Positions 41,123 to 49,416 of a DNA stretch of 64,000 nucleotides are shown one piece after another. Within the stretch, counting starts at the first letter, position 1; each line of letters opens with the position of its first letter. The translations under genes and the position numbers were made by a program. The notes under the pieces were generated by a model that ran no database searches, had not been told where the DNA came from, and saw only the letters and a list, made by a program, of their open reading frames with translations. The DNA comes from Clostridium pasteurianum (GTDB taxonomy: Bacteria; Bacillota; Clostridia; Clostridiales; Clostridiaceae): contig NZ_MCGV01000001.1 of the NCBI RefSeq assembly GCF_001705235.1, positions 806,001-870,000 on the forward strand, read 5' to 3'.

Positions 41123-43069
41123 CTATAAATCTAAAGCTGCATAGTGACCATGATGAATTGCAGTCATAGCTTTTCCAGGTCTAACGCAGTCACCTATTGC
41201 ACGGAACTCCATAACCTTATCACTTAAAGCTTTAACTTCGTCAGAACGTGATCTCATACCAACTGCACATAAAATTGTGTCTGCAGGGAATACAAGTTCA
41301 TTACCATCTTTATCAACTGCTACAACTCCTTCTTTAGTTATAGCTTTTACAGAAGTACTAACTCTTACATCAACACCCTCACGTAATTCTCTAGTTAAGC
41401 CCATTTTATGGAATGGATTTGCATCTATTGCAAAATCGTCTCTAGCTTCTATAAGCGTTACTTCTTTATTTTCACGTTTAAAGTGAACTGCTGATTCTGA
41501 ACCAACAAGACCTGCTCCAATTATAACAACTTTCTTTCCTATGTTAGGTTCATCTTTTGCAAGTTCACTACAGTATACTACTCTTTTATCATCAATACCA
41601 GGAATCCTTGGAACAATAGGATAAGCACCTATAGCACAAATTAAAGAATCTGGTTTAATTTCATCTACTAACTTTTCATCTACCTTAGTATTTAAGCGAA
41701 TTTCAACATTATCATGTTTTTTAAGCTGACGTATTAACCATTTAGAAAATCCATAGTAATTTTTCTTAAAATCAACGTGAGCCTCACAAAGTATCTGTCC
41801 ACCTAATTCACCACTAGCTTCACAAAGTATTACATTGTGTCCTCTTTCTGCTGCTGTAAGAGCTGCCTGCATACCACCTGGTCCCCCACCAGCAATTAGT
41901 ACCTTCTTTAATTTAGCTGGAGGTGCTGGAGGCGAAAAGTATAATTCTTCTTCACCTATTACAGGATTTAAAGCACATGCTACATCTCTCGTATTTATAA
42001 TTGTATCAAAACATACATGACAGCGCATGCACTTTCTAATATCCTCATCACGTCCTTCTTTAACCTTAGTTGGGAAGAATGGATCGACAATAAATGCACG
42101 AGCCATTTCTACTACATCTGCTTTACCTGAAGCTATAATTTCTTCTGCTTTATCAGGATCTGAAATAGCTCCTACAACTGCAACAGGAACATGTACATTC
42201 TTTTTTATTTCAGCTGCTAATTCAACATTAAGTCCATGAGGATAAAACATATCTGGATGCGTACGTACAAAAGTTTCCTGTACTTCTTGATTTCCAACAC
42301 TAATATGAAGCATGTCTACATAATCTTGAAGAACCTTAGCAATTTCTACAGCTTCATCTAAACCATAACCACCCTCAAAGAAATCAAGACCATTCATTCT
42401 AAACTCGATTGGGAATCCAGGTCCAACTGCTTCTCTAATAGCTTTAAGTATCATTATAGGAAAACGTAATCTATTTTCAAGACTACCACCATATTTATCT
42501 TCACGATTATTAGTAGGAGAAAGGAATTGGCTTATTAACCATCCATGACCTCCATGAATCATAAGCATTTCAAAACCCGCTCTTTTAACTAAAGCAGCAC
42601 CTTTAGCAAAAGCATCTACTAAATCCAAAATCATACCTTCATCCATTTGATGAACAATGGTATTATTGACTATTTCATATATTGGACCGTATGGCTTGTT
42701 TTTAGGATGCGGATTCTCTAAATTTGGAACACCTGCATATTTACCCGCGTGAGTTAACTCTATGTTCGGAACACAACCATGACGCTTAATTGTACGTGCT
42801 GCATGAGTTAAAGATGGTAAAATTAATGGATTATCTAGTGCAAGTTCCTTAGTATGTCCTCGACCAGAATCAAGTACATTAGACACTCCAATAGTACAAT
42901 TAGCTGCTCCACCTTTTGCACGTAGCTCAAAGAAAGCAATATTTTCTTGATTTAAAGTCAATTCTGGTGATAATTCCTGCAACGAAATAGGTGCAGAAAA
43001 CATTCTATTCTTAAAAGTAACATTTCCTAAAGTAATTGATTTACAAAGATTAGGATATTTCAGCTTCAT
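41123..43069 (-). CDS. Old-yellow-enzyme family NADH:flavin oxidoreductase / enoate-reductase type
   Basis: This is a modular flavoenzyme of 648 aa. It has an N-terminal FMN TIM barrel (LGNVTFKNRMFSAPIS ... HGGHGWLISQFLSP), a 4Fe-4S cluster (CMRCHVCFDTI ... VAC) and a C-terminal FAD/NAD(P)H domain with two dinucleotide folds (VLIAGGGPGGMQAA, VVIIGAGLVGSESA). The closest types are 2,4-dienoyl-CoA reductase, 2-enoate reductase and BaiCD/BaiH; the substrate is not set by sequence. The start follows GGAGG. A LysR gene is divergent from it and likely controls it. Confidence 0.88.
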   Translation of the reverse strand: MKLKYPNLCKSITLGNVTFKNRMFSAPISLQELSPELTLNQENIAFFELRAKGGAANCTIGVSNVLDSGRGHTKELALDNPLILPSLTHAARTIKRHGCVPNIELTHAGKYAGVPNLENPHPKNKPYGPIYEIVNNTIVHQMDEGMILDLVDAFAKGAALVKRAGFEMLMIHGGHGWLISQFLSPTNNREDKYGGSLENRLRFPIMILKAIREAVGPGFPIEFRMNGLDFFEGGYGLDEAVEIAKVLQDYVDMLHISVGNQEVQETFVRTHPDMFYPHGLNVELAAEIKKNVHVPVAVVGAISDPDKAEEIIASGKADVVEMARAFIVDPFFPTKVKEGRDEDIRKCMRCHVCFDTIINTRDVACALNPVIGEEELYFSPPAPPAKLKKVLIAGGGPGGMQAALTAAERGHNVILCEASGELGGQILCEAHVDFKKNYYGFSKWLIRQLKKHDNVEIRLNTKVDEKLVDEIKPDSLICAIGAYPIVPRIPGIDDKRVVYCSELAKDEPNIGKKVVIIGAGLVGSESAVHFKRENKEVTLIEARDDFAIDANPFHKMGLTRELREGVDVRVSTSVKAITKEGVVAVDKDGNELVFPADTILCAVGMRSRSDEVKALSDKVMEFRAIGDCVRPGKAMTAIHHGHYAALDL

Positions 43070-43107
43070 AAAAACTCCTCCTTTAGCATCTATATTTATT
43101 TAAAATT

Positions 43108-43122
43108 AGTATTTTGAATACT
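43108..43122. promoter_or_regulatory. LysR-type palindrome between the oxidoreductase and lysR genes
   Basis: AGTATT-TTG-AATACT is a perfect 6-bp inverted repeat. It contains the T-N11-A spacing of LysR-type binding sites and lies in the divergent promoter region. Confidence 0.55.
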
Positions 43123-43289
43123 ACTTTGTTAATTTTTTCTCAGCCTTGTTATAATTATAACGTCGCCTGAAAACATTTTCAAATTCAAAAAAAAGCAATT
43201 GTTATTCCAAAAATGAATATTAATTTACTTTGATTTTTTTTTATGTTAATCTTATACCATAAAAAAGTTGTAATAAGGAGGTCTATAAA

Positions 43290-44180
43290 ATGAAAATTGA
43301 TTTGTTACGTGAATTTATTATACTTTCTAAAAACTTAAATTTTAGTGAAACAGCAAAACAACTGTATATCACACAGTCTGTATTAAGTAAACATATTATT
43401 TCATTAGAAAATGAAGTTGGTGCAACTTTATTAACAAGAAATCATCATAATGTGGAATTAACAGAAATAGGCGAACTATTTTTAGTTGAAGCTACAAATA
43501 TTGTCAATCAATATGACACTAGTATAAAAAGAATTGAATCCAAAATAAAACACCTTGAAAAAGAATTGAAAATTGGATATTTATATGAACACACAAAAAA
43601 TATTCTTGTACCAGCTGTCCACTCATTTAATATAAATTTTCCAAATATCAAGCTAACACTAATTGCTGGCTTGTACGAAAATCTACCACCACGACTGAAA
43701 AGCGGGAGTTTAGATCTAATTCTTACACTTAATTTAGATAAGGATATGTTATCCTGGTGTAATACATATACTTTATATAAAGATGTACTTTGTGCCGCAA
43801 TGTGTAAAGAACATCCCCTAGCAACACGCCAAAATATTTCGATTAGTGATTTAGCCTCTGAACATATTTTCCTGCCCTCCAATGAAATTTTTAGGGGTTA
43901 TGGAGCTTTTACAAATAAACTTTTAGGATTAGAATCTTTACACAAAGATATGGTTTTTACATATGAATGCATATATTCTTCATTACTAATTGTTGAGGCA
44001 GGTCAGGGAATTGCAATTATACCCAAAATGTTCAAAGCCAATAGAAATAATAATATATGTTTTTTACCATTTAAAGGAGATGAGTACTGCTTTGATGTTG
44101 TTGCGGCTTGGCGAAAAACTGATAACAATCCTGCAATAAAAAAATTCATTCATATTTTATCTCTTAATGCATCGTATTAG
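43290..44180 (+). CDS. LysR-family transcriptional regulator
   Basis: An N-terminal winged HTH (LREFIILSKNLNFSETAKQLYITQSVLSKHI) is followed by a substrate-binding domain of periplasmic-binding-protein type. At 296 aa it has the normal length. It starts at ATG 43290 after AAGGAGG. It is divergent from the flavin oxidoreductase with a 220-bp shared promoter region that contains a LysR-type palindrome, so regulation of that gene is likely. Confidence 0.92.
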   Translation: MKIDLLREFIILSKNLNFSETAKQLYITQSVLSKHIISLENEVGATLLTRNHHNVELTEIGELFLVEATNIVNQYDTSIKRIESKIKHLEKELKIGYLYEHTKNILVPAVHSFNINFPNIKLTLIAGLYENLPPRLKSGSLDLILTLNLDKDMLSWCNTYTLYKDVLCAAMCKEHPLATRQNISISDLASEHIFLPSNEIFRGYGAFTNKLLGLESLHKDMVFTYECIYSSLLIVEAGQGIAIIPKMFKANRNNNICFLPFKGDEYCFDVVAAWRKTDNNPAIKKFIHILSLNASY

Positions 44181-44285
44181 TTTTTAATTTTTTAAAAATT
44201 TTTTACTAATACTACCATCATCCTAATATAAATTGTGTTTCCTAAAAATCACTATCCATATTACTTAACTTTAAATTTCCTATAA

Positions 44286-44801
44286 TTAAATTATTTTGGA
44301 CATGTAATATTCGTCCATATATTCTCCATGCACATACATGGATTTTCTTTTTGTTCCCTCTACTTCAAAACCGTCTTTTTTGTACAAGCCTAAAGCTCCT
44401 TTATTATTACAAAGTACAGTTAATTCAAGCCTTACAAGCTTTTTCTCCAATGCCCACTCATTTAGCCTACTAAAAAGCTTTGTACCAATTCCATAACCGC
44501 GATATTTTTCTCTTATACCAACTACTATGTATGCACTGTGCTGTGTCCTTCTTACATTACCTATTTGTGCTGAAATAAATCCTATAATTTCATCTCCAGC
44601 TACGGCTAAAAAAAACAAATCATCTCCATCAATGGTCCTATTAATATTTTTCTGAAGTATATCTAAATTCTTAGTTCTTTCCCCTGGTTCATACATCATA
44701 AACTTTGTTTCATAATCTAATTTATTCATCATATTCCATAAAGCTTCTGTATCACATTTTTCAACATTTCTAAATATAATATTACCGTTCAAAAATACCA
44801 C
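44286..44801 (-). CDS. GNAT family N-acetyltransferase
   Basis: The 171-aa protein has motif A VVGIREKYRGYGIGTKLFSRL and motif B NNKGALGLYKKDGFEVEG. The N-terminal frame IIFRNVEKCDTEALWNMMNK is RimJ/RimL- or PA4866-like. The substrate is unknown. Its 3' end exists as a remnant at 40832-40880. Confidence 0.87.
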   Translation of the reverse strand: MVFLNGNIIFRNVEKCDTEALWNMMNKLDYETKFMMYEPGERTKNLDILQKNINRTIDGDDLFFLAVAGDEIIGFISAQIGNVRRTQHSAYIVVGIREKYRGYGIGTKLFSRLNEWALEKKLVRLELTVLCNNKGALGLYKKDGFEVEGTKRKSMYVHGEYMDEYYMSKII

Positions 44802-44892
44802 TCCTCACTTATTAATTGTGCCATTTGCAAATCAATATGCATTCTGGCAGCATTTCACCTTTAATAACAGAACTATCCATAATCTCAACCTT

Positions 44893-46002
44893 CTATCTAC
44901 AGTGATGTAGGCAATTTATATTTAACTTTTTAACATCCTCTTCCTTTTCAAATAATAAACATCCACCATCATGTTCCCCAGTTAACATTTCATTATCTTT
45001 AAGTTTTTTAAACAATTGTGACTTTAAAGCCTCTCTTAAACTATTTCCCTTTAAATTAACATCTGAATATGGTGAAAATGGACATGGTTCTGCTCCCCCC
45101 TTAGCATTTATATGAAAAAAACCTCTCCCTGCAGCTAAGCATCCACCTGAATATTTTTCATCACCAGGAAACGATAAAAACACCATGCTTTCAAATACTT
45201 TTCTCAATTCTTCCACTTTCTCTGCTAAAATCAGACGTTCCTTATCCGTAGGGGCAAGATTTCTAGTATTTTTAGTTACAGGAACATATTCTACAAATAT
45301 TAACACTCTTGCTCCCTTATTATAAAGATCCTGTGCAAACTCCTTACTTGTAACAGTTATTATATTTTCAGTTGTTACGGTTACAGAACCTCCAAATAGG
45401 ATTCCCTTTTTAGTTAGACTATTCATTGCAATCATTATTGAATTATAAGTGCCTTCTCCCCTTCTACTATCTGTTTGATTCTTATATCCTTCAATACTTA
45501 TCATTGGCACAAGATTTCTATTTTTATCAAATAAGTTTATATAATCTTCATCTAGCATAGTTCCATTTGTGAAGATTGGGAAAACTATTTCTTTAACAGA
45601 GGATGCTTTTTCAATAACCCCTCTTCTCATAAGCGGCTCTCCCCCTAATAATAATAGAAACGAAATTCCTATTTTCTTCGCTTCATTAAAGATTTCTCCC
45701 CATCTCTCTTCTGACATCTCACTAAGTTTTAAGTTATCTCCACATGATTTATTAGCTCTTGCATAACACCCTTTACAATGTAAATTACAATTACTAGAAA
45801 TGCTTCCCATTAAAAGCGGTGGTATATGCTCTCCTTTGTTTTCTAACATATGCCTTTTGTTTTTTGCATCCTTTACTGATAACATATACTTTATTACAAA
45901 TGCAGCTTCCTTTGGATTTTTCATAGATGCTTTTAAAACATTCTTTACTATATTTTCAATACCTTCACTCATATATTCCGATAAGTTAAATTCCTTATTC
46001 AT
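44893..46002 (-). CDS. Radical SAM protein with SPASM-like C-terminal cysteines
   Basis: From ATG 46002 (GGGGGC eight nt upstream) the protein has 369 aa. The SAM-cluster motif is CNLHCKGC (C72, C76, C79). LLLLGGEPLMRRG is the GGEP motif that binds SAM. The C-terminal GGCLAAGRGFFHINAKGGAEPC and a late HDGGCLLF and LHHC suggest auxiliary clusters. The substrate is unknown. A TetR gene lies 22 bp upstream on the same strand, so the two form a self-regulated operon. Confidence 0.85.
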   Translation of the reverse strand: MNKEFNLSEYMSEGIENIVKNVLKASMKNPKEAAFVIKYMLSVKDAKNKRHMLENKGEHIPPLLMGSISSNCNLHCKGCYARANKSCGDNLKLSEMSEERWGEIFNEAKKIGISFLLLLGGEPLMRRGVIEKASSVKEIVFPIFTNGTMLDEDYINLFDKNRNLVPMISIEGYKNQTDSRRGEGTYNSIMIAMNSLTKKGILFGGSVTVTTENIITVTSKEFAQDLYNKGARVLIFVEYVPVTKNTRNLAPTDKERLILAEKVEELRKVFESMVFLSFPGDEKYSGGCLAAGRGFFHINAKGGAEPCPFSPYSDVNLKGNSLREALKSQLFKKLKDNEMLTGEHDGGCLLFEKEEDVKKLNINCLHHCR

Positions 46003-46024
46003 TTTATTTGCCCCCAAAAACTCT

Positions 46025-46588
46025 TTATTTTAAAAGTAAATCTAGTTGAATATCAATAAACCTATCTCTTTCTTCTTTAATATTAATATCAATATCGCTA
46101 AAAGATTTAAATTCGTCTGCTCTATAAAATACTAATTGCATAAATGAAATTAATTGATATGAAATAATTTTGCACTCCTCATCACTTTTACTTCCCTTAA
46201 AACATTCTTTAACTAAAGGAAGTATTTCAATAGTTTCAGTAAATTCTCCCTTTAATAAAATATACGGCATCATTTCCTTTGTATATTTTTTATAATGAAC
46301 AACTATATCACTTATACGAATTAAAAAATATTTAAGCTTATCTTTTGGCGACTTTACATCATTTTTCATATCTTGAAAATAAGTATTTGCAGCATCTCCT
46401 ATTAATTTATTTGCAGCAATATTTATTAATTCATCTTTAGATGCAAAATGATAATTTATTGTTGATAAATTTACTTTTGCTCTTTCTGTTATCTTTCTCG
46501 ATGTTATTTCTGAAACATCGTCACACTCTTGCAATAATTCCATTACTGATTTTATTAATTGATTTTTGGTATTATTAGATTTATCCAA
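46025..46588 (-). CDS. TetR-family transcriptional regulator
   Basis: The N-terminal HTH (VSEITSRKITERAKVNLSTINYHFASKDELI) is typical of TetR. The C-terminal ligand domain is helical. It starts with TTG 46588 after GAGGCG. A 25-bp palindromic site lies 16 bp upstream, over the presumed promoter, which suggests autorepression that also covers the radical SAM gene downstream. Inducer unknown. Confidence 0.9.
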   Translation of the reverse strand: MDKSNNTKNQLIKSVMELLQECDDVSEITSRKITERAKVNLSTINYHFASKDELINIAANKLIGDAANTYFQDMKNDVKSPKDKLKYFLIRISDIVVHYKKYTKEMMPYILLKGEFTETIEILPLVKECFKGSKSDEECKIISYQLISFMQLVFYRADEFKSFSDIDINIKEERDRFIDIQLDLLLK

Positions 46589-46603
46589 TTTATCGCCTCA
46601 TTT

Positions 46604-46628
46604 TCAAACATGTTTGATACATGTTTGA
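46604..46628. promoter_or_regulatory. TetR operator
   Basis: TCAAACATGTTTGA (46604-46617) is a perfect 14-bp palindrome. It is followed after TAC by a second half-site, ATGTTTGA (46621-46628). It lies directly upstream of the TetR ribosome binding site. Confidence 0.8.
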
Positions 46629-46695
46629 TTATAAACCTTTTATCATAATATAACAATATATGAAAATTATATTTAATAAATTTTATATAAAAATA

Positions 46696-46730
46696 ACTCT
46701 CATCTAAGGCATTAAGCCTAAGATGAGAGT
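46696..46730. terminator. Hairpin between the EFR1 gene's downstream region and the tetR promoter
   Basis: ACTCTCATCT (46696-46705) pairs with AGATGAGAGT (46721-46730), with most of the inner TAAGGC/GCCTAA also pairing. On the minus strand the stem is followed by TATTTTTATA. It could terminate transcription entering from the EFR1 side. Confidence 0.6.
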
Positions 46731-46845
46731 AAGTTTACATTTCGCATATTAATAAAGTAGTTTCTTTGTCTACCCTATTAAGTTATTTAACATATCCCAT
46801 ATATTAATCATTTCCTTATTAACATAAACTTTACATCAAAATAAC

Positions 46846-47628
46846 TTATTTGTGTGCAGCCTTTAAAAAATAAGGATTAACGTACCTTCCCTTTTTAACT
46901 GTTCCTTTGCCATATTGTATTGCTTTTTTAGGGCAGCAGTTAATGCAGGCTAGACATTGAGAACACTCACCACTCCAATGTGGTTTCCCTTTTTCTAATG
47001 TTATTATATTTGAATTACATACCTTTGCACATTTTCCACAAGATATGCAGTCATCTGTTGCATAAAACTTTGATGCGTTTATGCCGTATTTCTCAAAAAG
47101 AGGATTGATTACATTAGTTAAAATCCATGGCGCAGATCCCTTTTCTACTTCAAATACACTTTGTCTTTTTTCTTTTATAACCTCGTTTATCTTTTCTATA
47201 TCATTTTTAGCGTTTTGAAGTTTTTTTCTTTCTACTTCTTTCGAATCTGCATCACCAAATATTATATAATTATTTGGCATAACAATTGAAAATCCGCTGT
47301 TTAAAGTCATTCCTTTATTGCTAAGTTCTTTTTTTATTAATTCCATTGTATTTCCTATGTTAGCGCCGCAGGTAGCTACTGAAAAAATGTAGTTATTCTT
47401 ATAGTTATTAAACTTAACTTTTTTAATAAATTCCTTTACTATCTTAGGAGGTGCCCATGCATAAATTGGGTATACAAATCCAAGCACTTCTTCGTCCTTT
47501 AAAGTAAACTCTAATTCTTTTCCCTCATTAATTAATTTAGAAATAGAAATTATTATATCATTATTTGCCTTTGCAATTTCATTTGCTGTATACCAAGAAT
47601 TACCTGTTCCCGTAAAATAAAAGATCAT
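46846..47628 (-). CDS. EFR1 family flavodoxin-ferredoxin fusion protein
   Basis: An N-terminal flavodoxin-like domain (MIFYFTGTGNSWYTANEIAK, the FMN phosphate loop TGTGNS) is followed by two 4Fe-4S ferredoxin motifs: CISCGKCAKVC and CSQCLACINCCPKKA. The 260-aa length is usual for EFR1 proteins, which act as electron carriers or reductases. A remnant of a similar C-terminus lies at 37909-38046. It starts at ATG 47628 after AGGAGAG. Confidence 0.88.
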   Translation of the reverse strand: MIFYFTGTGNSWYTANEIAKANNDIIISISKLINEGKELEFTLKDEEVLGFVYPIYAWAPPKIVKEFIKKVKFNNYKNNYIFSVATCGANIGNTMELIKKELSNKGMTLNSGFSIVMPNNYIIFGDADSKEVERKKLQNAKNDIEKINEVIKEKRQSVFEVEKGSAPWILTNVINPLFEKYGINASKFYATDDCISCGKCAKVCNSNIITLEKGKPHWSGECSQCLACINCCPKKAIQYGKGTVKKGRYVNPYFLKAAHK

Positions 47629-47730
47629 ATATTCTACTCTCCTTTAATTTTCTTTATAAATTCTATATATTTATTTTAACTTATAATTAATAAATATTAA
47701 AACTATATATTAATTACTTTCAATATATTT

Positions 47731-47776
47731 ATATGTTATGGCTAAGTGTTGTTTTTTACTATCAGCCATAACATAA
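47731..47776 (-). terminator. Hairpin downstream of the broken flavoprotein gene
   Basis: ATGTTATGGCT (47733-47743) pairs with AGCCATAACAT (47764-47774) around a T-rich loop. It lies 57 bp past the stop of the broken flavoprotein gene. Confidence 0.6.
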
Positions 47777-47832
47777 TTTTTAAAGATAATCATATAGCAT
47801 ACTTCATACTTTTAGTTACATATTAATAGTAT

Positions 47833-48829
47833 TTATAAATTTGCTAGATATTTACCTACATGACGGCCAAATGTCATGGATCTTCCTGCTGCAACCCCTG
47901 GAGTTAGTTCTGGATAAGAATATGCAAAGAAACCACCACTATCATTTCCAACTGCAAATAGACCTTTAATTGGTTCCATATTTTTATCTAATATCTGCAT
48001 ATTTGTATTAATTCTCAGTCCATCTAATGTACACAATAAATTTCCTCCAACCGTTATACCATAAAATGGTACCTTAGCAATTGGTCTCATACGAAAAGCT
48101 GCCTTTCGAAAATCTTTATCCTCTCCCTTTTCACATAGCTCATTATAATGTGTTATAGTTGCCTTTAAAGTTTCAGGAGGAAGCATTAATTTTTGAGCAA
48201 GCTCTTCAATTGTGTTTGCCTGCTGCATATAACCATCTTTTAATAATTTTTCATTCATTACCTCTATAATTTTTGTATTAAAATTACATGGATGTTTTTC
48301 ATTATCTTTAGGAAGTACAACTCGTGAACAACCAATTGTATGAAATTTAAGCACATCTTCCATCCAATTTGAATCGAATATAGAGCACCATACTTTGCCT
48401 GGCTGCATACTAGCAGCATGTACACAAAAATCATATGGAACTGATTCATTTGTATAACGCTCACCAAATTTATTTACTTTAAGAAATGGCTGGCTACCTA
48501 GCCAAAACATTTTACCTTCAAATGGTTCTCCCGCTTCTTTTCCTGGTTTTACTGCCCCTCTATCAAAGATCATAACAGTTGGAATAGGATCCATTAAAGC
48601 TCCTATTTCTTTAACAACTTTAATTTCATCTCCCGTTACGCCCGGAGTTAATGGAAATGATGTTATATTAGATGCAGCAGTTGGATTTAATCCCTTTAAT
48701 AACTTTAGCACCATTTTGGGCTGCTGTTAAGGCTGTAATAATGCCTACAGTACCTCCACCACATACAACTATTTCTGTTTCAATTGTCTTTGTAATTGTT
48801 AGTTCTTTATTTTCTATTCTCTTATTCAT
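47833..48829 (-). pseudogene. FAD-dependent (fumarate-reductase/flavocytochrome-like) gene with internal deletion and frameshift
   Basis: From ATG 48829 (after GGAGGC) the frame gives the FAD-binding start TEIVVCGGGTVGIITALTAA up to NGAKV. It then meets a different frame coding NPTAASNITSFPLTPGVTGD and the whole C-terminal half, ending YSYPELTPGVAAGRSMTFG at 47833. About 150-200 residues normally between these parts are missing. The residual 293-aa frame has no start signal of its own. A MarR-type palindrome lies 75 bp upstream of the start. Confidence 0.78.
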
Positions 48830-48903
48830 AAAAATGCCTCCTATATTAATATTTTTACTTTTTCTAAAAGCATAAAATTTCTATTACATTTATCACCTCT
48901 CTT

Positions 48904-48925
48904 TATATGTAGATATCTACATATA
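48904..48925. promoter_or_regulatory. MarR-type operator, copy 1
   Basis: A perfect 22-bp palindrome has the half-site TATATGTAGA at 48904-48913. It lies between the marR stop and the start of the broken flavoprotein gene. The inner 16 bp are identical to the palindrome at 49251-49266. Confidence 0.82.
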
Positions 48926-48966
48926 ATTTCAAATAAAAAGAGTGCACAAATTCACACTCAATAGTT

Positions 48967-49239
48967 TTACAATTTTTCAAGGCAGCATAGTACTTTTTGT
49001 AAAAGTTCCTTAAGAATTCTCTGCTCTTCTTTTGTCATATTATTATCAAGTATAGACTCAACGGATTCTTTTTTACGATTGTTGAATTTTTTCATAACAG
49101 TTATTTCCTTTTGTGTTATAACAACATTTTTATATCTTCTATTTTCTTCGTCTTTAAAACGCCTTATCATATCTTTTTCTTCAAGTCTTTTAGCCAAATC
49201 AATTACAGAAGTGTGCTTAATTTTTAAATACTCAGCCAA
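48967..49239 (-). CDS. N-terminally truncated MarR-family regulator, 90 aa
   Basis: The product AEYLKIKHTSVIDLAKRLEEKDMIRR is the recognition helix and wing of a MarR protein, followed by the C-terminal helices. The first ~50 residues (helices 1-2) of a normal ~145-aa MarR are absent. Translation would start at TTG 49239, which has a good GAGGTG 6-8 nt upstream. A 16-bp palindrome directly precedes that site. The short form therefore seems to have regained expression signals. Loss of helix 1 may weaken dimerisation. Confidence 0.7.
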   Translation of the reverse strand: MAEYLKIKHTSVIDLAKRLEEKDMIRRFKDEENRRYKNVVITQKEITVMKKFNNRKKESVESILDNNMTKEEQRILKELLQKVLCCLEKL

Positions 49240-49250
49240 ATTATCACCTC

Positions 49251-49266
49251 ATGTAGATATCTACAT
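49251..49266. promoter_or_regulatory. MarR-type operator, copy 2
   Basis: ATGTAGATATCTACAT is a perfect 16-bp palindrome, immediately before the ribosome binding site of the truncated marR. An identical sequence lies within copy 1 (48904-48925), so the two sites very likely bind the same regulator. Confidence 0.82.
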
Positions 49267-49416
49267 TGTAGATTAATTGCTTTTTTACTTTTGTCAAGTA
49301 TATATTACATATTAATACAGCTTCTACAAATATTCATTTTTGTTTTAAAACTCTAGATGATATAATTCAATACATAGTATAACCTTAAATTAACCAATTC
49401 CACATGGAGGTGTAAA

